Assembly: GCA_046329435.1 (NCBI GenBank)
Contig: JAXLUR010000004.1
Location: 248,001-312,000, forward strand
Direction: 5' to 3'
DNA from: M3007 sp046329435
GTDB taxonomy: Bacteria; Bacteroidota; Bacteroidia; Chitinophagales; Saprospiraceae
DNA: 64,000 bases
Of the stretch, positions 50,797-59,167 are shown in pieces (the stretch's first letter is position 1; the number at the start of each line of letters is the position of its first letter). Made by a program: the position numbers and the translations under genes. The notes under the pieces were generated by a model. It was not told where the DNA came from. It did not search any database and saw only the letters and a list, made by a program, of their open reading frames with translations.

Positions 50797-53730
50797 TTAA
50801 AAACTGGCATTCACCCCAAGCATGTAGGTCCGGGCGCGCGGATAGACGTTGTTGTCGATACCGCCGAACACTTCCGGATCGAGGCCTTCGTATTTGGTGA
50901 AGAGGAGCGGGTTCTGCACGCTTACGCTGACACGCAGTTTGCGCATGATGCCGATGTTGCTAAAGTTGTAGCCAGCGGTGATGTGGTCGACACGCAGGAA
51001 GGAGGCGTCCTGAATAAAATGGTCGCTGAAGTACTGCGGTACCGTGAAATCGATGTCGTTAATGTGGCTTTCCACGTTGTTGAGGTAGCCGACACTGCCG
51101 TAGAGGCGGTTGTAGTAAGCGCCCTCCGACTGGAGGTTGTTGTACACAAAGTTGCCGATGTTGGCGCGGGCGCCGAAGCCGATATCGAAGTTGCCGCGGC
51201 GGTAGTTGGAGTAGAAACCGATCACTGCGTTCGGCACGGGGTTTTCGTAGCGGTAGCGGTCGGCCTGCGTGATTTTGCCGTCCTGGTTGCGGTCAACATA
51301 AAGTCCTTCGATCGGCGTTCCGCTGGCATCGTACACCTGTTCGTACACGAAGAAGGAGTTGGCCGGGAAGCCTACACTGTGGATTTGGATGTTGTTGCCC
51401 ACGCCGCCGGAAATACCGCCGGTGAACACGCCGAGGTAATTCGGATCGTCGGTCGAGGTCAGTTTGGTGATCTCGTTTTTGTTGAGCGTCAGGTTGGCGC
51501 CCAGTTCCCAGGCGGAGTTACCCGAGCGGTACGGGATGGTATTGATCGAGAATTCCACGCCGCGGTTTTCGAGGTCGCCTACGTTGGTCGTGATGTAGTT
51601 GGTCAGGTTGGTACCGGCCGGCACGGGAATAAAGTTGAGCAGGTCGGTCGTTTTGCGGATGTAGTATTCGAGCGAGCCGTACACGCGGCCGTCAAACAGT
51701 TCGTAGTCGACGCCGGCGTTATAAGTGGCCGTTTCTTCCCATTTGATGTTGGCGTCGTAGCCGTTGGGACGAAGCGTGGTGTAATACGTCGTGCCGAAAG
51801 GATACTGTGCGTTGTCGAAGCTGCTTTGGTAGCGGGCCAGGTAGGGGTACAGGTCGGTGCCGATATCCTGTTGGCCGGTTTCGCCGTAGCTCACGCGCAG
51901 TTTGAGCGAATTAAGCGCGCCGTCGCGGTCTTTGATCACTTTCCAGCCCAGGGCAACGGAGGGGAACAGGCCCCAGCGGTTGTCTTTGGAAAAGCGGGAG
52001 GTACCGTCGCGGCGAACCGTAGCTGTCAGCAACACGCGGTCGTACAGGGTATAGTTCAGGCGGCCGAAGAGCGAGAGCAGGTAGTATTCACGCGGATCGG
52101 CGTTGTAGGCATCGAGCACTTTCGTGCCGGCGGTATTGGTAGCCTGGTTTTCGTCGAAGAAGTAGAAATGTTGCCAGGAGTAGCCACCCATCACATCGAG
52201 GTTGGTGGAACCGAAGTCCTTGGTGTAATTGAGGTAGAATTCGAGCAGTTTGTTCTTTTTCTCCTGGGTGTAGGTCTGGTTGCGGCCGCCATCGACGAAG
52301 GCGAAGGAGGCATTCGGCGGCACGATGACCGAGCCGTCGCTGTTGGAGCGATCGTAGCCGATGTTGAGGTTGGCGCGCAGGTCTTTGAGGAACCAGAAGC
52401 GATAGTCGAGTTGCAGATTGGTAATCAGGCGGTTGACATCGGCTTTGTCCTCGCGGAGGTTCAGCATGGCCACCGGGTTGTTGGGCGCCACAGTGAGCAG
52501 GTTGCCCGCAGTATCGGTCCAGGTGGTGTAGCCGGCAAACTGGCTGGCCGGGTCGAGTACGGTCTGGGTTGGGTCGAAAGCAGCGGCTGCGCCGATGGCG
52601 CCGCGGTTGCCGAAGCGGTTTTTCGTCAACATGCCTTTCACGTTCAGGTTCACCTGAAGGGTGTTGTCGAAGAAGCCCGGCGAAAGGTTGAGGCCGCCTG
52701 TGTAGCGCTGGAATTCGTCCGTTTTCAGAATACCGTCGCGGTTGTTGTAGCCCAGCGAAACGCGGTAGGGCAATTCAGCGACAGCGCCGCTGATGCCCAG
52801 GTTGACTTCCTGGCCCACGCCGGTCTGGTAGATTTCATCCTGCCAGTTGGTGTTGGCGTCGCCCAGCAGTTCGCGGGCCGGGTGGCCGTCGGGGTAGCGC
52901 GTATTGATCAGGTTGCGAAATTCGTCGGCCGACAATACGTCGATCTGGTTGATCCGGTCGCTGATCGAGAGGTTGGCCGTGAGGTCGACGCCGATTTTGC
53001 GGTCCGATTTGCCTTTCTTAGTGGTGATAAGAATGACACCGTTGGATGCGCGCGAACCGTAGATCGCCGTAGCGGAAGCGTCTTTGAGAACCGTAAAGGT
53101 CTCGATGTCGTTGGGGTTGACAATGTTGAGGGCGTTGCGGTCGCCGGCTACCGAACCGTTATCCACCGGCACCCCATCAATGACGATGAGGGGGTCGTTG
53201 GAAGCCGAAAGCGAAGAACCGCCGCGGATGCGGATGGTACCGCCGCCGCCGGGTTCGGCATTGGGCGTCACCTGAACACCCGCAACTTTACCAACGAGCA
53301 ATTCCTGCGGAGCCACCAGAGGCCCTTTGTTGAAATCGTTGGAACCGACGCTGTTAATGGCGCCCGTAGCGTCTTCTCTTTTCACGGTACCATAACCGAT
53401 GACAACGGTTTCCTGCAGGGCAAGGCCGGGCACAAGTTGCACATCAAGCACGTTGGAAGCGCCGAGTGCAATGATTTGTTCGGTGTAGCCCGAGTAAGAG
53501 AAGCGAATTTGCGTCACGCCGTCGGGCAGGCGCAGGTTGTACCGGCCATCGAGGTCGGTCACGGCGCCTACCGGTGCGCCTACCGCGGCCACCGTAGCAC
53601 CGATGAGCGGCTCGCCCGTTTCGGAATCCGTAACCGAACCGGAAATCTGCCGCTGTCCGTAGGACATGCTCAGTGCAATCATCCAGCAGCACAAGACTGC
53701 CAGGCATGATTTGAGTTTGCGTTCAATCAT
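50797..53730 (-). CDS. susC: SusC/RagA TonB-dependent glycan transporter
   Basis: This 977-residue outer-membrane transporter has a signal peptide (to SMSYGQ), a carboxypeptidase-regulatory-like domain (ISGSVTDSETGEPLIGATV), and the SusC plug start LQETVVIGYGTVKREDATGA with PLVAPQELLVGKVAGVQV and RIRGGSSLSASNDPLIVIDG. A 22-strand barrel ends in an aromatic residue (GVNASF). With SusD it forms the pedal-bin importer that takes oligosaccharides into the periplasm with TonB energy. The start MIERKLKS is chosen; a longer in-frame start would add 48 residues without a signal. It is first in the SusC-D-E operon. Confidence 0.96.
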   Translation of the reverse strand: MIERKLKSCLAVLCCWMIALSMSYGQRQISGSVTDSETGEPLIGATVAAVGAPVGAVTDLDGRYNLRLPDGVTQIRFSYSGYTEQIIALGASNVLDVQLVPGLALQETVVIGYGTVKREDATGAINSVGSNDFNKGPLVAPQELLVGKVAGVQVTPNAEPGGGGTIRIRGGSSLSASNDPLIVIDGVPVDNGSVAGDRNALNIVNPNDIETFTVLKDASATAIYGSRASNGVILITTKKGKSDRKIGVDLTANLSISDRINQIDVLSADEFRNLINTRYPDGHPARELLGDANTNWQDEIYQTGVGQEVNLGISGAVAELPYRVSLGYNNRDGILKTDEFQRYTGGLNLSPGFFDNTLQVNLNVKGMLTKNRFGNRGAIGAAAAFDPTQTVLDPASQFAGYTTWTDTAGNLLTVAPNNPVAMLNLREDKADVNRLITNLQLDYRFWFLKDLRANLNIGYDRSNSDGSVIVPPNASFAFVDGGRNQTYTQEKKNKLLEFYLNYTKDFGSTNLDVMGGYSWQHFYFFDENQATNTAGTKVLDAYNADPREYYLLSLFGRLNYTLYDRVLLTATVRRDGTSRFSKDNRWGLFPSVALGWKVIKDRDGALNSLKLRVSYGETGQQDIGTDLYPYLARYQSSFDNAQYPFGTTYYTTLRPNGYDANIKWEETATYNAGVDYELFDGRVYGSLEYYIRKTTDLLNFIPVPAGTNLTNYITTNVGDLENRGVEFSINTIPYRSGNSAWELGANLTLNKNEITKLTSTDDPNYLGVFTGGISGGVGNNIQIHSVGFPANSFFVYEQVYDASGTPIEGLYVDRNQDGKITQADRYRYENPVPNAVIGFYSNYRRGNFDIGFGARANIGNFVYNNLQSEGAYYNRLYGSVGYLNNVESHINDIDFTVPQYFSDHFIQDASFLRVDHITAGYNFSNIGIMRKLRVSVSVQNPLLFTKYEGLDPEVFGGIDNNVYPRARTYMLGVNASF

Positions 53731-53840
53731 ACAATAAAAAGGTTTAGTGACTAAAAATAGTAGTAGGGTGGTTAGGCTTGACTTAGCCAGGGCGTGTAGA
53801 TAAGGCGAATTTTCGATGGCCAAGGTACGCCTAGACCAAC

Positions 53841-53886
53841 AATTCGACACAACGATGCAATCATTTTTTAGCATAAATGTCGAATT
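53841..53886. promoter_or_regulatory. Inverted repeat in the susC control region
   Basis: AATTCGACA at 53841-53849 and TGTCGAATT at 53878-53886 are perfect inverted copies; inside them ATGC and GCAT are also inverted. The element lies about 110-155 bases upstream of the susC start in an AT-rich gap, the place where a regulator could bind. No regulator can be assigned. Confidence 0.45.
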
Positions 53887-54010
53887 CTGAAATTGTTTAA
53901 CGCCTGCAAAAGTGGTGATTTTAGCCTTATTTCCAACTGATAAATGTTCAGCCCGGCAGTGAGGTTTATCATTCCCGGGCTTTGCCCGAACAAGCTTTCT
54001 CCACTCTTCC

Positions 54011-54018
54011 TACCTTTG
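54011..54018 (+). promoter_or_regulatory. -7 promoter element of the ABC-F gene
   Basis: TACCTTTG matches TAnnTTTG and ends only 6 bases before the ATG, so the transcript probably begins at or next to the start codon. Confidence 0.6.
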
Positions 54019-54024
54019 CCGGTC

Positions 54025-55896
54025 ATGAATTATCTCACGCTCGAGGGCGTCACCAAATCATACGGCGAAAAGATTCTTTTTCGCAACATCAGCCTGCACA
54101 TCGACAAAGGGCAAAAAATCGGCCTCATTGCCAAAAACGGAACGGGGAAAAGTACCTTGCTGCGCGTCATTGCCGGCATGGAAGGCTCGGAAGGCGAAAA
54201 TGCGCGCATCGTGCTGCGCAAGGGCATTCGCATCGGCTGGCTCGATCAGGAACCCGATTTCCACCCCGAACTCGATGTGATCGGCGCCGCGCTCGACCCC
54301 GCCAACCCGCTCGTCCGCGTCGTGCAACGCTACGAACACGCCCTGGCCCACCCCGACAAGGCCGCCGAACTGCAGGAAGCCATGGCCGATATGGACGAAC
54401 ACCAGGCATGGTCGTTCGAAGCCCGGGTGAAAGAACTGCTGTTCCAGTTTCGTATGACCGACTTCGAGCAAAAGATCAAAACCCTCAGCGGCGGCCAGAA
54501 AAAACGCCTCGCTTTGGTCAAAATCCTGCTCGAAGACCCCGACTTCCTCATCCTCGACGAGCCTACCAACCACCTCGATGTGGAAATGATCGAGTGGCTG
54601 GAAGAATATCTGCAATCGCCTGGTATTACGCTGTTTATGGTCACACACGACCGTTATTTCCTCGAAAATGTGTGCGACAGCATCATAGAACTCGACGGCG
54701 GGCAATTGCGCCGCTACTCCGGCTCCTATTCCGATTACCTTGAAAAAAAGGCCCAGCGCGAAGAAGTGGAAAGCACCACCCACGAACGGCAAAAAAAACT
54801 CCTCAAACGCGAGCTCGACTGGGTGCGCCGCAGCCCTGCCGCCCGCACCACCAAGGCAAAAGCCCGTGTGGACGCCTACTACGACCGCAAGGAAGCCAAC
54901 GAAGCGCTTAAGCCCAAAAAAGAGGAAATGAGCATCCAGATCAAGGAAAACTGGCTGGGCAGCAAGGTGCTGGAGTGTCATAACGTCGGCAAAAGCTTCG
55001 GCAACCGGGAAATCATCCGCAACTTCACCTACAAGTTCAAACGCAAGGAACGCGTGGGCATCGTCGGCCCCAACGGTGCAGGCAAATCCACCTTTCTCTC
55101 GCTGATTACGCAAGCCTTCCCGCCCGATACCGGCAAAGTGATCGTCGGCGACACCATCGTATTCGGGTACTACCGGCAAGACGGCCTGCAACTGACCGAA
55201 GACAAACGGGTGATCGACGTCGTGCGCGACATCGCGGAGGTCATTCCCCTCGAAAAAGGCAAGGAACTCTCCGCCGCCCAGCTTCTCGAGCGTTTTCTCT
55301 TCAACCGCGCCCAGCAACAGGTGTACGTCAGCCAGCTTTCCGGCGGCGAACGGCGGCGCCTTTACCTGGTCACCGTGCTGATGAAAAACCCCAATTTCCT
55401 CATCCTCGACGAACCCACCAACGACCTCGACGTGATGACCCTTCAGGTACTCGAGGACTTTCTGGAAGAATACCCTGGCTGCCTGGTCGTGGTGACGCAC
55501 GATCGCTATTTCATGGACCGGCTGGTCGATCACCTGTTCGTGTTCGAAGGCAATGGCGTCATACAGGATTTCAACGGCGACTACGCCCAGTTCCGTGCCA
55601 TCAAACGAGCCGAAGAACTGGCGCGCCGCGCCGCCGCCGCCACAGCCACCGCTCCCGCTGCCACTGCTGCAAGCGCTGCCGCGCCGTCCGGCCTGACCAA
55701 CACCGAACGCAACGAATTGCGAAAACTGGAAAAGGAAATAGCCGAGCTGGAACGCAAAAAATCGGATATCATGGCCGCCTTTGACAATCCTGATATTTCG
55801 GCCGATCAGGCAGCCAAACTGTCGATCGAACTGGGCCAGTTGCAGGAGACGCTCGACAGGAAAGAAATGCGGTGGTTTGAATTGTCCGAAAAGTAA
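54025..55896 (+). CDS. ABC-F family ATPase (Uup/EttA-like)
   Basis: This 623-residue protein has two ABC domains in one chain and no membrane part: Walker A GLIAKNGTGKSTLL and GIVGPNGAGKSTFL, signatures LSGGQKKRLALVK and LSGGERRRLYLV, and Walker B FLILDEPTNHLDV and FLILDEPTNDLDV. A linker between them (about residues 240-310) is rich in Lys and Arg, as the P-site tRNA-interaction motif is in this family. A low-complexity Ala/Thr run precedes a C-terminal coiled coil (LRKLEKEIAELERKKS), a feature of Uup. It probably acts on the ribosome or, like Uup, on DNA/ribosome rescue. The exact subtype is open. Confidence 0.93.
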   Translation: MNYLTLEGVTKSYGEKILFRNISLHIDKGQKIGLIAKNGTGKSTLLRVIAGMEGSEGENARIVLRKGIRIGWLDQEPDFHPELDVIGAALDPANPLVRVVQRYEHALAHPDKAAELQEAMADMDEHQAWSFEARVKELLFQFRMTDFEQKIKTLSGGQKKRLALVKILLEDPDFLILDEPTNHLDVEMIEWLEEYLQSPGITLFMVTHDRYFLENVCDSIIELDGGQLRRYSGSYSDYLEKKAQREEVESTTHERQKKLLKRELDWVRRSPAARTTKAKARVDAYYDRKEANEALKPKKEEMSIQIKENWLGSKVLECHNVGKSFGNREIIRNFTYKFKRKERVGIVGPNGAGKSTFLSLITQAFPPDTGKVIVGDTIVFGYYRQDGLQLTEDKRVIDVVRDIAEVIPLEKGKELSAAQLLERFLFNRAQQQVYVSQLSGGERRRLYLVTVLMKNPNFLILDEPTNDLDVMTLQVLEDFLEEYPGCLVVVTHDRYFMDRLVDHLFVFEGNGVIQDFNGDYAQFRAIKRAEELARRAAAATATAPAATAASAAAPSGLTNTERNELRKLEKEIAELERKKSDIMAAFDNPDISADQAAKLSIELGQLQETLDRKEMRWFELSEK

Positions 55897-56062
55897 AGCG
55901 TGCATATAAAATCCTCGGCTTTCAGGCTTATTATTGCCGCCTCAAAGCCAGCTAATCGCCTCTTTCTCTGTGTCTGTTTCAAACCGCAACCTGGCTGAAA
56001 ACCAGGCCCGAATCTCATACAAAAGTGCTCCTCCGCTGCCCGTCAGACCCAACGCCTGGTCG

Positions 56063-57100
56063 ATGGCCTGGAAAAAACTCACCGACTGGGAGCGCTGGCC
56101 TTTTGCCGTGTTTTATTTCCCGCTCAGCTTCGTGTGGATCTGGCATATCCTCCGCGCCCGCGCTTTCTGGTTTTTCAGCCCCTCCAACCCTACCCTCACA
56201 TTCGGCGGCTTTGAAGGCGAAGGGAAAAAGGAAATGTACGAACAACTTCCCGCCGACGCCTTTCCGGCCACGGTGTTCATTCAACCGGACGAGGATTTTG
56301 ATGCGGTATTGAAAAAAATTGAAGATACCGGCCTGCGCTGGCCTTTTATCGTGAAGCCGGACATCGGCATGAAATCGCTTTTTTTCCGGAAAATCGACAA
56401 CCCTGAACAACTGCGGGAATACCACCAGCATTGCCCGGTCGAATACCTGGCGCAAGACCTGATCGACCTGCCGATGGAAGTCGGAGTATTTTATGTGCGC
56501 CATCCGCTCGAACCCAAAGGACGCATCACCGGCATGGTTCAGAAAGATCCGCCGCGTGTAGTGGGCGACGGGCGCTCTACCCTGCGCGAGCTCATCGCCG
56601 TACACCCCAGGGCCAGATTCCGGTTTGAAGAAATGTGCCGCAAGCACGCGCACGCCCTCGAAAGCGTCATTCCGCATGGCGAACTCTATTACCTCTCGTA
56701 TGCCGGCAGCCGCAACCGCGGCGCGCAGATCGTCAACCTCAACCATTTGATCGACGACCGGCTGGCAGAGGTGTTCGACCGCTTCAGCCACTACAACGGC
56801 CAGTTTTTTTATGGCCGCTACGATGTCAAATGCCGCACCGTGGACGATCTGCGCGAAGGCCGGCATTTCAGCATTATCGAGTTTAACGGCTGCGGTTCGG
56901 GGGTCACCCATATTTTCCACAGCGGCCTAACAGTCTTTCAGGCTTACGCCGAAATTCTTCGCCACTGGCGCATGCTGGCAGCCATCAGTTTGCACAACAA
57001 CCGCGTACGGAAAATCCCGTATTGGTCGTTCTGGCGTGGCGTGCAGCACTTGCGCAAGGCCAGCCGCCATTTCAAATGGCTGGAACAGCACGATTATTAA
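56063..57100 (+). CDS. ATP-grasp protein, D-Ala-D-Ala-ligase-like, function unknown
   Basis: This 345-residue protein starts with one membrane-associated helix (FAVFYFPLSFVWIWHIL) and the Asn-Pro in FSPSNPTLTFGGFEGEGK. It continues with ATP-grasp elements: WPFIVKPDIGMKSLF, VEYLAQDLIDLPMEVGVFYVRHP, VVGDGRSTLRELI and RYDVKCRTVDDL with IIEFNGCGSG, whose Glu and Asn resemble the Mg-binding residues of ATP-grasp ligases. It resembles a family often labelled D-alanine--D-alanine ligase in Bacteroidota, but is not Ddl. The product is unknown. A LysE-like exporter gene follows after 21 bases. Confidence 0.7.
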   Translation: MAWKKLTDWERWPFAVFYFPLSFVWIWHILRARAFWFFSPSNPTLTFGGFEGEGKKEMYEQLPADAFPATVFIQPDEDFDAVLKKIEDTGLRWPFIVKPDIGMKSLFFRKIDNPEQLREYHQHCPVEYLAQDLIDLPMEVGVFYVRHPLEPKGRITGMVQKDPPRVVGDGRSTLRELIAVHPRARFRFEEMCRKHAHALESVIPHGELYYLSYAGSRNRGAQIVNLNHLIDDRLAEVFDRFSHYNGQFFYGRYDVKCRTVDDLREGRHFSIIEFNGCGSGVTHIFHSGLTVFQAYAEILRHWRMLAAISLHNNRVRKIPYWSFWRGVQHLRKASRHFKWLEQHDY

Positions 57101-57121
57101 GACTATGTTCGACAACCACCC

Positions 57122-57841
57122 GTGAACAAGGACTTCAAAGTTTGGGGCATCGGCCTTTCGGTCAGTTTTCTGGGTACGCTTCCGCCAGCCGTACTCAACC
57201 TGATCGCTATCGAAATCGGCCTTACCAAAGGGATGCTGGCCGCTTTTATGTTTTCGGCCGGGGTCTGGACGGTTGAAATGGTTTTTGTACGGGCGTCGCT
57301 GGTCGCGATCGAATGGTTCAGCCGCCGGGCAGGCTGGTTTCGCGTCATCGAATGGTTGTCGGTATTTATCCTGGCGGGCCTGGCCGTAGGCAGTTTTCGC
57401 GCAGCCCTGGCGGAAAGCAGCGCAGGCCCGCACGCCGATAGCAACAGCTTGTTGCCCGATTTACACCCATTTTTGATCGGAATGACGCTCCGGGCGCTCA
57501 ATCCGACCATGATTCCGTTCTGGTTCGGCTGGGGCGCCATGCTGATGGAGCAGGGCGTGCTGCAACCCAAACGGCTGCATTACAATCTTTTTACCCTTGG
57601 GCTTGGCATGGGCACCCTGCTCGGCCACAGCATTTATATCGTCGGCGGGTCGCTGGCAACCGACTTTTTGCGCCAATGGCAGCACATTTTTTACTGGATT
57701 ATCGGCGGTCTTTTTTCCGTTACCGTCGTGCTGCAGCTGATTCGGATTTTTCGCGGCCGTGATGCTGCCGAGCGGCTTCGGGCCACGAAGGTGCCGCATA
57801 TCGAGGATGATACGCCCGACGAAGGGCAGCAGGCAACCTGA
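57122..57841 (+). CDS. LysE-family exporter-like membrane protein
   Basis: This 239-residue protein has six or so helices and the typical N-terminal pattern FLGTLPPAVLNLIAIEIGLTKG of the LysE/RhtB superfamily, followed by LHPFLIGMTLRALNPTMIPFW in the middle. LysE-type proteins export amino acids or similar small molecules. The start is the GTG at 57122, in frame with the family-like N-terminus. The gene is 21 bases downstream of the ATP-grasp gene, so the exporter may carry the product of that ligase; this is inference. A charged tail ends the protein. Confidence 0.75.
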   Translation: MNKDFKVWGIGLSVSFLGTLPPAVLNLIAIEIGLTKGMLAAFMFSAGVWTVEMVFVRASLVAIEWFSRRAGWFRVIEWLSVFILAGLAVGSFRAALAESSAGPHADSNSLLPDLHPFLIGMTLRALNPTMIPFWFGWGAMLMEQGVLQPKRLHYNLFTLGLGMGTLLGHSIYIVGGSLATDFLRQWQHIFYWIIGGLFSVTVVLQLIRIFRGRDAAERLRATKVPHIEDDTPDEGQQAT

Positions 57842-57860
57842 TTGTACATTTTTCCCGGGC

Positions 57861-57907
57861 AAATAAAAAAGAGCACATCAGGGTGAGGGAATCCCGCCGA
57901 TGTGCTC
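57861..57907 (-). terminator. Terminator of the cupin-8 gene
   Basis: GAGCACATC pairs with GATGTGCTC around an inner GGG/CCC. The A-run on the left is a T-run on the minus strand. Confidence 0.75.
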
Positions 57908-57935
57908 CTGGCTGGAGGCAAATTTGTGCGCTGGC

Positions 57936-58784
57936 TCAATGCGATTCAGTAGCGCGGCGCTCGGCCATACGTTCCTTCATTTTGCGCCAGCTCGGCCCGA
58001 TGAGGCGGTTCATGCCTTTATCGACCACATAATGGCGGGCAATGTTGGCCAGGCCGCGCATCCGGTCGGGGATGGAGCCAAACGAACGAAGCGCGATGGA
58101 ATAACCGCCATCGGTATATTCAATATAGTGCCAGTAGCCGGAAGGCATAAAAATGGTTTCGCCCGGCTCCATGACGATTTCATAACCTTTGGCCCGCGCC
58201 AGCGCCGGATATTTTTCATAATCCGGGTTGTTGAGATCGACATAGCTGGCCACGGTGAAGGGATGGTGGTAAATATTGCGGCTCTGGTCGGGTGCGAACA
58301 ATACGACGCGTTTGCGGCCGTGTATCTGGTTGAGGAACACGTGGCTCATGTCGATATCGTAGTGAAGCGCCACTTTGGCGCCTTCACCGCCGAAAAACAT
58401 AAAAGGCATCTCGTCGACAAAGCCGTCCATAATGTCCGGAATGCGAAAGTCGTTGCGCAGTTCGGGCGCCGCCTTGAAAATGTTCCAGAGGAAAATACGG
58501 AGGTCGGTCGGGCCCGATTCGAGGATTTCCAGAAATTCCTTGAAGGAAATGACCCGATCGGGGGTCATATAACCTTTTCCGGGTTTGGAATAATTGTTGG
58601 AGACAACCGGCACGCGCAAGTGGCCATAGTGCTCCTTGAAATGTTCGATCGTCCAGCGCTGGCGGGCAGGCCAGGAAGCCGTCAGGTCGGTAAAAACGAC
58701 CGGCTTCATGGGTTTCAGGTACTCTTCCGCGAAATCTTGGCGCGTCAGACCGGTACGGCGATCAACAGGCAAAAGTTCCAACAT
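57936..58784 (-). CDS. JmjC/cupin-8 domain Fe(II) oxygenase-like protein
   Basis: This 282-residue protein shows the double-stranded beta-helix metal site: the His-x-Asp in VALHYDIDMSHVFLN, and the distal His in MPSGYWHYIEYTDGGYS. PVVFTDLTASWPARQRW and RKRVVLFAPDQ are typical of cupin_8 proteins related to factor-inhibiting-HIF. Such enzymes hydroxylate proteins or small molecules with 2-oxoglutarate. The start is taken at MLELLPVDRRTGL; the longer frame reads through a non-coding, Arg-rich stretch and the promoter. The partner and substrate are unknown. Confidence 0.85.
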   Translation of the reverse strand: MLELLPVDRRTGLTRQDFAEEYLKPMKPVVFTDLTASWPARQRWTIEHFKEHYGHLRVPVVSNNYSKPGKGYMTPDRVISFKEFLEILESGPTDLRIFLWNIFKAAPELRNDFRIPDIMDGFVDEMPFMFFGGEGAKVALHYDIDMSHVFLNQIHGRKRVVLFAPDQSRNIYHHPFTVASYVDLNNPDYEKYPALARAKGYEIVMEPGETIFMPSGYWHYIEYTDGGYSIALRSFGSIPDRMRGLANIARHYVVDKGMNRLIGPSWRKMKERMAERRATESH

Positions 58785-59167
58785 AGGGTGACAAAGTGAA
58801 AATGAAACAATAGGCGCAAGGCCGGTTCCGGGTTTTTGTCGGGGACAAAAGTAAAAGACAATGTGCTTACGCTGTGCGTACCTGCCCAGCTTTGAGCGTT
58901 TGATTTGACAAACCCTGGGCAAAAAAAGCCGCAACGGCGCCGTGCTCTTTTTTCCATGTACCCGAGGCAGCCCGAAAAAGGCCGCCCGAAAGCGCCTCGG
59001 ATGAAGCGCCCTAACCATAACGTGCGCTTATAACAGCGTTACCGGGAAAATCTGCCGAAAAATGTCGGAGTACCTGATCGCTGGCACTCTGCAGATTTGT
59101 CGCTATTTTGCCCACTTTAAAGCCCCCTATTCACACTGCCCCTTATAGTTATTCTATTCCAAATCTC
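58785..59167. other. Divergent control region between the cupin-8 and pepA genes
   Basis: In these 383 bases I see a minus-strand TAnnTTTG box at 58846-58853 for the cupin gene and a weak TATTTTG box near 59105 for pepA. No gene, repeat or RNA is supported in the rest. Confidence 0.4.
58846..58853 (-). promoter_or_regulatory. -7 promoter element of the cupin-8 gene
   Basis: The minus strand reads TACTTTTG, an exact TAnnTTTG match, 62 bases before the start codon. Confidence 0.5.

Noticed and set aside
50983..53709. A 908-codon open frame opposite susC, and similar long frames opposite susD, pheT, rny and the ABC-F gene
   Set aside because: They lie exactly antisense to well-supported genes and read as low-complexity Val/Ala/Gly/His-rich chains without any motif. 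GC-rich codon use leaves antisense frames open by chance.
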